From Nocardia transvalensis (GTDB lineage: Bacteria > Actinomycetota > Actinomycetes > Mycobacteriales > Mycobacteriaceae), in NCBI RefSeq assembly GCF_015477765.1, contig NZ_JADLQQ010000012.1, forward strand, positions 62,001 to 126,000: DNA of 64,000 nucleotides, given 5' to 3'. The translations under genes were made by a program, and so were the position numbers. Within the stretch, counting starts at the first letter, position 1; each line of letters opens with the position of its first letter. Below are positions 1 through 8,030 of the stretch, in pieces. The notes under the pieces are model-generated. The model was not told the origin of the DNA, ran no database searches, and saw nothing but the letters and a program-made list of their open reading frames with translations.

Positions 1-271
1 TCTGATCGTGGGCGACGACCACGACGGGGCGGCCGTCGATCAGGCCGCGCCCGGTGACGACGCCGTCGCTGTAGAGTGCGTCCGGATTGCCGGGATGTTT
101 GACCAGCGCGCCGATTTCGATGAACGAACCGGGATCCAGCAGCATGTCGATGCGCCGGCGCGCGCTCGGAATACCTTTCGCCGCCCGCTTGCGGATGCCG
201 ACCTCACCGGCCGGTTCGGCGGCGGCGTCCAGCCGTTTGCGCAGCTCGACCAATTTCTCGGCGGTGGTCAT
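1..271 (-). CDS. Acyl-CoA carboxylase beta (carboxyltransferase) subunit, N-terminal part
   Basis: Biotin-dependent acyl-CoA carboxylases use this subunit to move the carboxyl group from carboxybiotin to acetyl- or propionyl-CoA. Only about 90 N-terminal residues lie inside the window; the gene runs off the left edge. The visible part has the family's opening: a helical lead (TTAEKLVELRKRLD), then ARRRIDMLLDPGSF and the crotonase-fold start YSDGVVTGRGLIDGRPVVVV. The ATG at 271 overlaps the TGA of a ten-codon leader frame (ATGA) that has its own good ribosome binding site, so translation may be coupled. Which acyl-CoA is used cannot be told from this fragment. Confidence 0.85.
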   Translation of the reverse strand, partial: MTTAEKLVELRKRLDAAAEPAGEVGIRKRAAKGIPSARRRIDMLLDPGSFIEIGALVKHPGNPDALYSDGVVTGRGLIDGRPVVVVAHDQ

Positions 272-311
272 GCCGACCGCCTCGGCGCCATCAGAGCCAT
301 CAGCACTCCTC
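268..311 (-). promoter_or_regulatory. Ribosome binding site plus ten-codon leader frame before the carboxylase gene
   Basis: On the minus strand a GAGGAG (311-306) sits five bases before an ATG at 300. That ATG opens the frame MALMAPRRSA, which ends in TGA at 270-268. This stop overlaps the ATG (271-269) of the carboxyltransferase gene. The carboxylase start itself has no Shine-Dalgarno at normal distance, so ribosomes may reach it by termination-reinitiation. The alternative is that the leader is accidental and the GAGGAG serves the carboxylase start at long spacing. Confidence 0.45.
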
Positions 312-511
312 GTGAAACCTGCTGTGTTCCATAGCGAAAGCCTGTGGAATCAAATTCGGCATCGAGATTTCGTACTGCATGTCCCACAACGTTGAGGGAG
401 TGATGGAGTAAATCTACAGCAACCCAGCGGTTCGGCAATCCGGGTAGCAGTGATAGTTACCACAGCTATGTATTGAAAAATAGGTAATCTCGCAACGCCT
501 GCAAGGAATTA
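272..511. other. Intergenic region with no recognised gene
   Basis: Lies upstream of the carboxylase gene and downstream of the MFS exporter gene, both on the minus strand. Apart from the carboxylase leader frame it shows no convincing coding frame. It is visibly more AT-rich than its surroundings between about 330 and 500 and presumably holds the carboxylase promoter. I could not fix a promoter or a terminator with confidence. Confidence 0.5.
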
Positions 512-2191
512 CTACGGTGCAATCTCGCGATATGCACGTTTTGTCGCAACATCGTCGGCAGAGTCTGCCGCCGATTCGTTCCGCAGCGGCATCTCCTTCC
601 AGAACAGCACCAGAATCAGTGCGAGCAGTGCCGTGCCGGAGGCGGCCAGGAAGACCGTCGACATGGAGTCGGTGAAGCCGGACTTCAACGGGGCGGCCAG
701 CGTGGGGTTCAGCCGCTGAATTACCGAGCTGTCGTCGAGGACGTGCTCGATCGTGCCCCGATCGTGGTGGATCACCCCGCGCGCGAACTCGCCGTCGGTG
801 GTGTCGCCGCTGTGCAGGGCGGTCGCCATGGCCTGTCGGAAGGCCGGGTGCGACGATGCGGCCTCGAGCGAATCGTCGATATTCGACGGCAGCACACCGA
901 ACAGCAGCGACAGCAGCATGGCCACACCCAGCGTGCCGCCGATCTGGCGGAAGAACGAGGACGCCGCGGTGGCGGTGCCCATATCGCGCGGTTCGGCGGC
1001 GTTCTGCATGGCCAAGGTGATGGGCTGCAAAAGATTTCCGAGGCCGAATCCCGTGATAGCCATGAATGTCATGGTCTGCCACAGCGGTGTATCCGGTGTC
1101 AGGTAATGGAACAGGAACAGCCCGGCGACCACCGCCGCGCAGCCGACGATCGGGAACGCCCGATAGTGGCCGGTGCGCATGATCAGCCGGTTGGACAGGA
1201 TCGATCCGATCATCAGCCCGCCGACCAGTGGCAGCAGCTGCACACCGGCCACCGCCGGGCTCGTACCGCGCACCACCTGCAGATACTGCGGCACCAGAAT
1301 GATGCCGCCGAACAGCGCGGCGCCGACGATCAGGGCGATCGCGACGCCGAGTGCGAAGGTGGAATTGCGGAACAGCCGCAGCGGCAGCAACGCCGCATCG
1401 CCGGATCTGGCCTCCACGGCGATGAAGGCGAGTATCCCGAAGACGCTGACCGTGTAGCAGGTCAGTGCCAACGGGCTGGTCCATCCCCAGGTGCGTCCCT
1501 GTTCGGCCACCACCAGCAGGGGTGTCAGGCCGATCGCGAAGGCAGCGGTCCCCAGCCAGTCGACCGAAGCGTCGATGCGCTGCTGGGCGGGCAGGCGGAC
1601 GACCCGATACACCACCGCGAGCGCGAGCAGGCCGATCGGGACGTTGATGAGGAACACCCACCGCCATCCGGTGATGCCGAGAATGCTGTGCTGTGCGGCC
1701 AGGACGCCGCCGAGTACCGGGCCGATCACGCTGGCGGCGGCCCAGGTGGCCAGGAAGTGTCCCTGATAGCGGGCGCGTTCGCGCGGGCTGACGATATCGC
1801 CCAGGACGGCCGAGGCCAGCGCGGTCAGGCCGCCCGCGCCGACGCCTTGCAGGGCGCGAAAGACGGCCAGCGTCGTAATCGACTGCGCCACCGTGCACAG
1901 CAGCGATCCGGCGACGAATATCACGATGGCGGCGAGCAGATAGGGACGGCGTCCGTGCATATCGGACAATTTTCCGTACAGCGGCATCGTCAATGTCGCC
2001 GTAATCAAATACGCCGTCGTAACCCAGGCCTGGGCGGAATAGCCGCCCAGGTCGTCGGCAATTGTTCGGACCGACGTCGCGGTGATGGTCTGGTCCAGGG
2101 CCGCCATGAGCATTCCGAGAACCAGACCGCCCATAATTGCGAGGATCTGTCGGTGGGTGAACCCTGCGGATGTGGTTGTAGGTACCGACAT
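512..2191 (-). CDS. MFS multidrug exporter, DHA2/EmrB-QacA type (14 TM)
   Basis: Proton-driven drug or metabolite efflux pump of the inner membrane, 559 residues, the usual length for a 14-helix DHA2 member. TM1 is followed by LDQTITATSVRTIADDLGG, the family form of motif C/D1 (LDxTIxxxA). The loop 2-3 motif is GKLSDMHGRRP. The C-terminal end is short and cytoplasmic. The start at 2191 (MSVPTTTSAG) was chosen because GAGGGG stands seven bases upstream; an in-frame ATG 60 bases further up has no such site. It is last in a co-directional set after the monooxygenase, acyltransferase and tryptophan dioxygenase genes, so export of their product or self-resistance is a reasonable inference. Confidence 0.9.
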   Translation of the reverse strand: MSVPTTTSAGFTHRQILAIMGGLVLGMLMAALDQTITATSVRTIADDLGGYSAQAWVTTAYLITATLTMPLYGKLSDMHGRRPYLLAAIVIFVAGSLLCTVAQSITTLAVFRALQGVGAGGLTALASAVLGDIVSPRERARYQGHFLATWAAASVIGPVLGGVLAAQHSILGITGWRWVFLINVPIGLLALAVVYRVVRLPAQQRIDASVDWLGTAAFAIGLTPLLVVAEQGRTWGWTSPLALTCYTVSVFGILAFIAVEARSGDAALLPLRLFRNSTFALGVAIALIVGAALFGGIILVPQYLQVVRGTSPAVAGVQLLPLVGGLMIGSILSNRLIMRTGHYRAFPIVGCAAVVAGLFLFHYLTPDTPLWQTMTFMAITGFGLGNLLQPITLAMQNAAEPRDMGTATAASSFFRQIGGTLGVAMLLSLLFGVLPSNIDDSLEAASSHPAFRQAMATALHSGDTTDGEFARGVIHHDRGTIEHVLDDSSVIQRLNPTLAAPLKSGFTDSMSTVFLAASGTALLALILVLFWKEMPLRNESAADSADDVATKRAYREIAP

Positions 2192-2307
2192 CGGCAAACC
2201 CCTCGAATAGGAGGTGCGAAGCACGGGTTGATTCACGATAACCACGTGCACGTCGGGACACTACGGTGATGGTGGTCACAGATTTGTCCGGGAAATACCT
2301 CGCCGCA

Positions 2308-3117
2308 TCACAGGTGGCTGCGGATGGCCCACAGGTCGGCGAATACGGGCCGGAACAGCGTGCCGCGCAGATAATCCGCGCCCGAGGAGCCGCCGGTGCC
2401 GGGCTTGTCACCGATGGTGCGCCGCACCATCATGACGTGCCGGTAGCGCCATTCCTGCAGTCCCTCGTCCAGATCGACGAGGCGTTCGGCCACCTGTGCG
2501 GCGGCGCCGTCGTCGGTGTAGACGGTGAGCAACACCTGCTGCACTCGAGGTGTGGCCTCGATCGGTTGTCGCACATCGCGATTCAGGGTTTCGGTGGGCA
2601 CCGGATAGCCCTGGGTGGCCAGGTAGCGCAGGAACGAGTCGTACAGCGACGGCCGCGCCATGGCGGCAAGGATGCGTTCGCGGCCGGGGCTGCCGTCCGG
2701 ATAGTGCGCGAAGGCGCGGTCGTCGCGGCGGCCGAGGACGACCTCCAGTTCGCGGAACTGTGCGGACTGGAATCCGCTTGCGGCGTCGAGCCGGTCGCGG
2801 AAACTGGTGAACTGGCGCGGGGTCATGGTTTCCAGCACATCGATCTGCGCCACCACGACCTTGAGGATGGTCAGTGCCCGGCGCAGCGTGTGCAGGGCAT
2901 GCGGGGTGTCACCGCCCTCCAGGCGCTGTTGCAGATGCGCCAGTTCGTGCAGCAGCTGTTTGAACCACAGCTCGTAGACCTGGTGGATGACGATGAACAG
3001 CATCTCGTCGTGCTCGTCCGAGCGCGGGCGCTGCGCGGCGAGCACCTCGTCCAACGCCAGATATGCCCCGTAGGTCAGCGCGGGGGAACGGTTGTCGGTA
3101 TTCAACGAAGGCGTCAC
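2308..3117 (-). CDS. kynA: Tryptophan 2,3-dioxygenase
   Basis: Haem enzyme that opens the indole ring of L-tryptophan with O2 to give N-formylkynurenine, in the cytosol. Hallmarks are present in order: FIVIHQVYELWFKQ (His45 region, substrate side), SFRDRLDAASGFQSAQFRELE, and RHVMMVRRTIGDKPGTGGSSG (residues 226-246), which carries the proximal haem histidine and the substrate loop. The length of 269 residues is normal. The frame stays open far upstream into the acyltransferase gene; GTG at 3117 is the only reasonable start below that gene's stop, although its ribosome binding site is poor. No kynurenine formamidase, kynureninase or kynurenine monooxygenase is nearby, which points to a biosynthetic rather than catabolic role. 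Confidence 0.93.
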   Translation of the reverse strand: MTPSLNTDNRSPALTYGAYLALDEVLAAQRPRSDEHDEMLFIVIHQVYELWFKQLLHELAHLQQRLEGGDTPHALHTLRRALTILKVVVAQIDVLETMTPRQFTSFRDRLDAASGFQSAQFRELEVVLGRRDDRAFAHYPDGSPGRERILAAMARPSLYDSFLRYLATQGYPVPTETLNRDVRQPIEATPRVQQVLLTVYTDDGAAAQVAERLVDLDEGLQEWRYRHVMMVRRTIGDKPGTGGSSGADYLRGTLFRPVFADLWAIRSHL

Positions 3118-3200
3118 CTGAGCATCATGCGCGGTATCCGGCGCGGACCGGGCGCATTTCGGCCATTGTTTCGCGATGCTGATGGTCGGTCCGCCCAGCC

Positions 3201-4589
3201 TCAGGCCGTGATGGGTAGGTATGCGCCGTGGTCGCCGCTGCTGTGTATCTGCAGTGGGCGCAGGCCCCAGGATCCGGCTACCGCTGCCGCCAGGCGCGCC
3301 AATTCCGCGGCGGACTCGGCCATTTCGGGCTTGTAGCCCTCCAGGATCCAATGGATTCGTCCGTCGTACTCGGTCAACCAGGTGGCCAGCGCCACGGGCT
3401 GCCGCGCCGCGCGGGGAGCGTCGAGGCCCTGCAGCACCGCGCGCTTCACGTGCAGCGACGGGGCGGCCGCACGCAGCGCGGGAGCGACGAACGGGTCGAG
3501 AAGTCCCATGTTCGAACACATTCCGACGGTGATCGGCGGCATCTCGGGCAGCCGGTGGACCACTCGCTCGGGCAGGACGTCGAGCAGATCGGGCGGCATC
3601 TTCCGGGGCTGGGAGAACATGCCGCCACCGACACCGGCGGCCGCCGCGAACGCCGCCTTGCTCGTCGTCCGCAGCGGCCGCAGGTCGTGGTGGTCCAGCC
3701 ATTCGCGCTGCACCACGATCGGCACGCGGGTGAACGAATTCGAATCGTTCTGGTCCGCCTCGTTCAATATGCGCACGGCGGTGGTGAGCACCGGGGGAAT
3801 GGCATCGATGAGGGGGCAGTAGCGCAACACGTCGGCGGTCAGCGCGAGAAACAGCGTATTGGCCGTCCCGCCACCGCGCTCGGCCACCGACTTCCAGTGC
3901 GCCGCATCGAGAGTGAGCACGACCGAGCGTTCCCGCCACCCGTGCGGATCCGGGGCGGGCTCGGAGTCGCGGGACGACACCGCCGCGCACAGGGCGGCTC
4001 GGTGCCGGGGATCCCGGGCGGCTCGCGAAGCTTCCGAAAGGGCTTGCCGCGCAACGCGGAGACCGCGCCGCAGGCCGTCGGCCAGTTCGTCGCGGAAGCC
4101 GACGGTGGCCGTGAGCCCGTCGAGGTTGACCAGTTCCGGTTGGACCAGGCCCGCCTCGGCCATCAATCCCGCGTGGCCGTCGGCGACGGCATGCGATTTG
4201 GTCAGGCAGACCACCATCCCACCGGTGCGGGTGGGCACCGCCGACAGTCGCCACCCGTGCCCCGCGTCGGGGTCGAGCGGACGCTGCGCTTGGGCATTTG
4301 CCCACGTCAGAGCGTCGGAGTCGGGGATCGGATCGGACTCCACGGCCAAGGGCAGCGCGCTTTCGGCGGGCACCCACCGGCGGCGGGCGAAGGGCACCAG
4401 CGGCCGGTGCACGCGGCGCGCCAACGGCCCCGAGGCCAGCAGGGCGTGCATCGACTGAAGCTGATCGGTGCCCAGGCGCCGGCCGAGAACCGTCAGGGTC
4501 TGGGTGACGATGGGCATTCCGAGGCCGTGGTGGAGCCGCAGAAATGCGCTATCGGTGAGGTTCACATACACCGGGGCGATCCGAGCCAT
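3201..4589 (-). CDS. Condensation-domain/WS-DGAT-like acyltransferase
   Basis: A 462-residue cytosolic protein with the acyltransferase signature HAVADG (residues 133-138), matching the HxxxDG catalytic motif of NRPS condensation domains, Pap proteins and wax-ester synthases. The N-terminus (NLTDSAFLRLHHGLG) resembles the opening of WS/DGAT proteins, and a second half contains the NDSNSFTRVP and VGMCSNMGLLDP stretches, like the floor-loop side of such folds. The start at 4589 has a strong GAGGAG seven bases upstream. It would join an acyl, aminoacyl or alcohol partner to form an ester or amide; the substrate is unknown. It lies between the FAD monooxygenase and tryptophan dioxygenase genes in the same direction, suggesting that it works on a tryptophan-derived or oxidised intermediate. 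Confidence 0.7.
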   Translation of the reverse strand: MARIAPVYVNLTDSAFLRLHHGLGMPIVTQTLTVLGRRLGTDQLQSMHALLASGPLARRVHRPLVPFARRRWVPAESALPLAVESDPIPDSDALTWANAQAQRPLDPDAGHGWRLSAVPTRTGGMVVCLTKSHAVADGHAGLMAEAGLVQPELVNLDGLTATVGFRDELADGLRRGLRVARQALSEASRAARDPRHRAALCAAVSSRDSEPAPDPHGWRERSVVLTLDAAHWKSVAERGGGTANTLFLALTADVLRYCPLIDAIPPVLTTAVRILNEADQNDSNSFTRVPIVVQREWLDHHDLRPLRTTSKAAFAAAAGVGGGMFSQPRKMPPDLLDVLPERVVHRLPEMPPITVGMCSNMGLLDPFVAPALRAAAPSLHVKRAVLQGLDAPRAARQPVALATWLTEYDGRIHWILEGYKPEMAESAAELARLAAAVAGSWGLRPLQIHSSGDHGAYLPITA

Positions 4590-4717
4590 GGGCTCTCCTC
4601 GGGGAGGGAGGCGGTAGCTGGTACGGCAAATAGCGCGGGTACAGCAAATGTACAGCGCATGGACTCGGGTGGATGCCGTGATAGTAGCCACATCAACATT
4701 GCGTCAAGACATGTTTG

Positions 4718-5917
4718 TCACGCATTCTCCCGCTCGATCGACCGCCGGATGGCACCGCGGACGCCGGGCACGGCCATGGCCCGCATCGTCATCTCGCTCA
4801 GCCACACGTGCAGCCGCGTGGGCGGGGCGAATCGGGCGGCTCCCTTGCGCGCCAACGCCTGTCGCTTGCCCACCATGGGGCGCAGCGTCTGCTCCCAGTG
4901 CGCCGCGGCGGCCGCGACGTCGTCCCCGTGTTCCTCGAGCAGCGTCCCCAGCAGGTCGGCGCCGAACAGTGCGAGGCCGACGCCGTATCCGGCGAACGGG
5001 GTGACGCACCACGCCGCGTCGCCGAGCAGCACGATGCGGTCGTCGCTCCATCGCGGCAGGACGACCTGGCTCACCGCATCGAAATACGCTGCTTCCGGGT
5101 CGGATTCGAGTTGGCACAGCGCCTCCGGCACGCCGCCGCCCAGATCGGCGAAGGTGGCTCGCAGCGCCGACACCGGCCCCTGCGACAGCTCCGCCGCCGG
5201 GTTGCCGGTGCGGTAGGTGAAGAAGGCCGAGGATCGCCGTGGTCCCACATTGATCACCGCGGCGGTGCGGCCCGGGCCGATGAAGGTCGTGCCCGCGCCC
5301 TCCGGCACCTCGCCGGGCACTCGCGACAGGGGAAATGCGGTCACGATGTGGCCCAGGTCCACCCGATGGCCGGGGCCGAATATCAACTCGCGCACGCGCG
5401 AATGCAGACCGTCCGCGCCGATCAGCATGTCGGCCTCGACGGAACTGCCGTCGCTCAACGTGATTCGCACGCCGTTCGGATACTGGGATGCGGCGCGCAC
5501 GGTGGTGCCGAAGCGGATGGTTACCGTCTGGCGAACCGCCTCGTACAGCGCGGTTTCGACGTCGCCGCGGAACACCGACAGCATGCGCGACCCCACGACG
5601 GCCCGGGCGAGTTCGGTCGGCACCGTGAACTTCTCCCGGCCGTCGGCGTGCACGAGAATGCTGGTGAACCAGCCGATATCGCACGCGGTCAGCTCCGGAA
5701 GCAGGCCGAGCCGTCGCGCGGCATCGTAGCCGAAGCCGCTCAGGTTCACCAGATAGCCACCGCTGCGCCTGCCGGGTGCGCGCTCGACCACCAGGACCTC
5801 CCATCCGGCTCGCCGCAGCCGCAGGGCGGCGGACAATCCGGCGATCCCGGCACCGGCGATCACCACTCGGCGGTCCCGGGTGCCGTCGGGTCGTGTGGTC
5901 TGCTCCGGATCGTTCAC
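4718..5917 (-). CDS. FAD-dependent monooxygenase, PHBH-type (class A)
   Basis: Flavin hydroxylase that uses NAD(P)H and O2 to hydroxylate aromatic or polyketide-like substrates. The 399-residue protein has the three class A motifs: GAGIAGL dinucleotide fold (about residues 22-28), GADGLHSRVR (DG motif) near 172, and VLLGDAAW (GD motif) near 300. The GTG at 5917 is preferred because AGGAG stands six bases before it; the ATG 51 bases upstream lacks a site. Its promoter region holds two copies of a 12-bp dyad (5963-5974, 5986-5997), probably bound by the divergent TetR. It is the first gene of the set leading to the acyltransferase, tryptophan dioxygenase and exporter. Confidence 0.88.
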   Translation of the reverse strand: MNDPEQTTRPDGTRDRRVVIAGAGIAGLSAALRLRRAGWEVLVVERAPGRRSGGYLVNLSGFGYDAARRLGLLPELTACDIGWFTSILVHADGREKFTVPTELARAVVGSRMLSVFRGDVETALYEAVRQTVTIRFGTTVRAASQYPNGVRITLSDGSSVEADMLIGADGLHSRVRELIFGPGHRVDLGHIVTAFPLSRVPGEVPEGAGTTFIGPGRTAAVINVGPRRSSAFFTYRTGNPAAELSQGPVSALRATFADLGGGVPEALCQLESDPEAAYFDAVSQVVLPRWSDDRIVLLGDAAWCVTPFAGYGVGLALFGADLLGTLLEEHGDDVAAAAAHWEQTLRPMVGKRQALARKGAARFAPPTRLHVWLSEMTMRAMAVPGVRGAIRRSIERENA

Positions 5918-5958
5918 TGTCCGCTCCTGACACTGGTGTGGTTCGAGGTGCTGCACGG

Positions 5959-6010
5959 GTTTGAGCATGTGCTCGAGAAGAGTATGAGCATGTGTTCAAA
6001 CTTCGGTCAA
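5959..6010 (-). promoter_or_regulatory. Promoter of the monooxygenase operon with two TetR-type operators
   Basis: The half-palindromic element GAGCATGTG[C/T]TC occurs twice, at 5963-5974 and 5986-5997, 23 bp apart centre to centre. Each copy is a 5-bp arm dyad with a 2-bp centre, and the two copies also mirror each other (GTTTGAGCA..., ...TTCAAAC). On the minus strand a TTGACC (6010-6005) and CATACT (5986-5981) are 18 bp apart. One operator fills the spacer and the other covers the expected start point near 5974. This is the geometry of simple repression. The binding protein is inferred to be the TetR encoded from 6054. Confidence 0.65.
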
Positions 6011-6053
6011 GCCGCTGTCCGATCGCCGCTGACCGGCGCATACACTGGACGCC

Positions 6054-6656
6054 GTGCCCCGAGGTGTTGCCATTCCCGAGATCAGGCAGCAACTGTTCGC
6101 CGTCACCGAGCGGCTGATCGTGCGGGACGGGCCGGGCAAGCTGAGCGGACGAGCCGTCACCGCCGAGGCGGGTGTCGCCACGGGGCTGCTGTACGCCCAC
6201 TTCACCGACCTGGACGAATTCCTGGCGCAGTATGCCGTCGATCGAGCCTTCGTCATCTCGGCTCGTGCGGCGACGCTGCCCGACCGGGCGGGCACCGGTG
6301 GGGTCGTGGCGAATCTGTGCGAGGCCGTGTCGGCGGTCCCGCCGGTGACGGTGATGGCCTCGACCCGGCTGCTGGTCGCCCGCCCGGACCTGATCGACCG
6401 CGTCCGCGCGGTGCTCGGCGACAGCACCGCGGGCCTGGAGGCGGTCGAAAGCGCGGCCGCGGCCTATCTTTTCGCCGAACAGCGGCTCGGACGTGTTGCT
6501 GCGACGGCCGATCCGGAACTGCTCGCCCAGGCGTTCGTCGGCGTGGTGCACCACATCGCGCTCACCGCCACCGCCGAATCGGATGTGCCGGGCCGGATTC
6601 GGCGCACGGTCACGGCGATGTCCGACGGGTTCACGGTGGCCGCTCCGCGGCATTGA
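6054..6656 (+). CDS. TetR-family transcriptional regulator
   Basis: A 200-residue regulator with an N-terminal helix-turn-helix (residues about 8-52, RAVTAEAGVATGLLYAHFTDLDEF) and a variable ligand-binding C-terminal part. It is divergent from the monooxygenase operon and the operators lie between them, so it most likely represses that operon. The GTG at 6054 has no ribosome binding site, and a TACACT at 6041-6046 would place the transcript start about at the GTG, so the message may be leaderless. Its stop codon lies inside the first copy of a 27-bp tandem repeat, beyond which the P450 gene follows in the same direction. Confidence 0.85.
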   Translation: MPRGVAIPEIRQQLFAVTERLIVRDGPGKLSGRAVTAEAGVATGLLYAHFTDLDEFLAQYAVDRAFVISARAATLPDRAGTGGVVANLCEAVSAVPPVTVMASTRLLVARPDLIDRVRAVLGDSTAGLEAVESAAAAYLFAEQRLGRVAATADPELLAQAFVGVVHHIALTATAESDVPGRIRRTVTAMSDGFTVAAPRH

Positions 6657-6733
6657 CATTCCCTGTCTGCGGATACTCGTTGACGTTCCCTGTCCGCGGG
6701 TACTCGTTGACGTTCCCTAGCTGCGGATACAGC
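6653..6733. repeat. 27-bp tandem repeat, three copies, between TetR and P450 genes
   Basis: Three head-to-tail units at 6653-6679, 6680-6706 and 6707-6733. Each begins TTGAC[A/G]TTCCCT and carries CTGCGGATAC or a close variant. Units 1 and 2 differ at three positions; unit 3 diverges mostly at its end. The TetR stop codon is in unit 1, and the last unit ends 73 bp before the P450 ATG. The TTGAC cores resemble -35 hexamers, so the array may be repeated promoter or regulator-binding sites for the P450 gene. Confidence 0.85.
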
Positions 6734-6806
6734 TGACCGCCAAGGGTTTCGGTAGCGTGGCGACATCAGCGGGCGCGCTGGTCGACAGCTCGAAGGGGAG
6801 TGCAGC

Positions 6807-8030
6807 ATGGTCGATGCCGAGGCCGTGGACCGGGCCGTAGTGGTCGACAAGGATATCTACGACGATCCACACAAGTACTATCGGCGCTGGCGCGAGAGCG
6901 GGCCGGTGCACCGGGTTCGGTTCCGCGGTCAGGAGTTCGGCGCCTGGGTGATCATCGGCTACGCCGAGGCCCGTGCCGCACTGGCCGATCCTCGACTGTG
7001 CAAGAGCGCGGCCGGGTTCTACGAGATATTCCGTCGCGCGCATCCCGACACGGACCTGAATCCGGCCGCCGAGGCGCTGTCGGCACACATGCTCAACAGC
7101 GACCCGCCCGATCACACCCGGCTGCGCAAGCTGGTCACCAAGGCCTTCACCCCGCGCCGGGTGGCGGCCCTGCGCCCGCGTATCGAGGAGATCACCGGCG
7201 GGCTGCTCGACGAGATGGCCCGGCACGACGAGGTAGATCTGCTGGAGGCGTTCGCCACGCCGCTGCCGGTGATGGTGATCTGCGAACTGCTGGGTGTGCC
7301 GTTCGCCGACCGTGCCGCCTTTCAGGCGTGGAGCAAGGTGCTCGTCGGCGCGGTCGGCGGTTTCGAGGAACGCAACACCGCCTCCGTCGAAATGTCGGAG
7401 TATCTGCGAGAACTGGTGGCGGCCAAGCGGATCCGGCCGGGTGAGGACCTGCTGTCCGGACTGGTTCAGGTGAGCGACGGCGGCGACCAGCTCGCCGCCG
7501 AGGAACTGGTGTCGATGGCGTTCCTGCTGCTGGTTGCCGGGCACGAGACGACGGTGAACCTGATCGGCAACGGCACCTACGCGCTGCTGCGCGACAAGGC
7601 ACAATGGCATGCCCTGCGCGAGGATCCGGCCCGGATACCCGAGGCGGTGGAGCAGTTCCTGCGCTACGACGGCCCGGTCGGCTGGGCCACTCTGCGCTAC
7701 ACCGGTGAACCGGTCCGGATCGGCGACATCGACATTCCCGAAGGGCAACTCGTCTACGTCGTGTTGACTGCCGCCAATCACGACCCCGCCCGCCACCCGG
7801 AGCCGGAACGGCTCGACATCACCGCCGACGCCAGCGGACATCTGGCATTCGGGCACGGCATCCACTTCTGTGTGGGCGCGCCGCTGGCCCGCCTCGAGGC
7901 GCACATCGCGTTCGCCGCACTGCTGCACCGCTTTCCGGATCTCGCCCTGGCCGATCCGGCGTTCACACCGCACTGGCAGCCCAGCCTCCTCATTCGCGGG
8001 ATGACCGAGCTGCCGGTGCGGTGGCGCTAG
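6807..8030 (+). CDS. Cytochrome P450
   Basis: Soluble bacterial P450 of 407 residues, a haem-thiolate monooxygenase needing ferredoxin partners that are not encoded here. The I-helix oxygen-binding motif is AGHETT (Ala244-Thr249), the K-helix motif is within VEQFLRY, and the haem loop is FGHGIHFCVGAPLARLE with Cys355 as iron ligand. GGGGAG lies six bases before the ATG. Overall pattern (LLVAGHETTVNLIGNG, HPEPERLDI) is that of CYP105/CYP107-like actinobacterial enzymes of secondary metabolism. Following the TetR gene and near the tryptophan dioxygenase, monooxygenase and acyltransferase genes, it is a likely tailoring enzyme. Its TAG stop shares a CTAG with the stop of the convergent mycolyltransferase-like gene. 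Confidence 0.95.
   Translation: MVDAEAVDRAVVVDKDIYDDPHKYYRRWRESGPVHRVRFRGQEFGAWVIIGYAEARAALADPRLCKSAAGFYEIFRRAHPDTDLNPAAEALSAHMLNSDPPDHTRLRKLVTKAFTPRRVAALRPRIEEITGGLLDEMARHDEVDLLEAFATPLPVMVICELLGVPFADRAAFQAWSKVLVGAVGGFEERNTASVEMSEYLRELVAAKRIRPGEDLLSGLVQVSDGGDQLAAEELVSMAFLLLVAGHETTVNLIGNGTYALLRDKAQWHALREDPARIPEAVEQFLRYDGPVGWATLRYTGEPVRIGDIDIPEGQLVYVVLTAANHDPARHPEPERLDITADASGHLAFGHGIHFCVGAPLARLEAHIAFAALLHRFPDLALADPAFTPHWQPSLLIRGMTELPVRWR

Noticed and set aside
743..2269. Long open frame of about 500 codons on the plus strand opposite the MFS exporter
   Set aside because: It is the antisense shadow expected in a high-GC gene; it has no membrane or domain pattern, only Arg/Gln/Gly-rich composition, while the minus strand encodes a clear DHA2 transporter.
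6653..6733. CRISPR array
   Set aside because: The three 27-bp units are directly joined without spacers and no cas genes are present.
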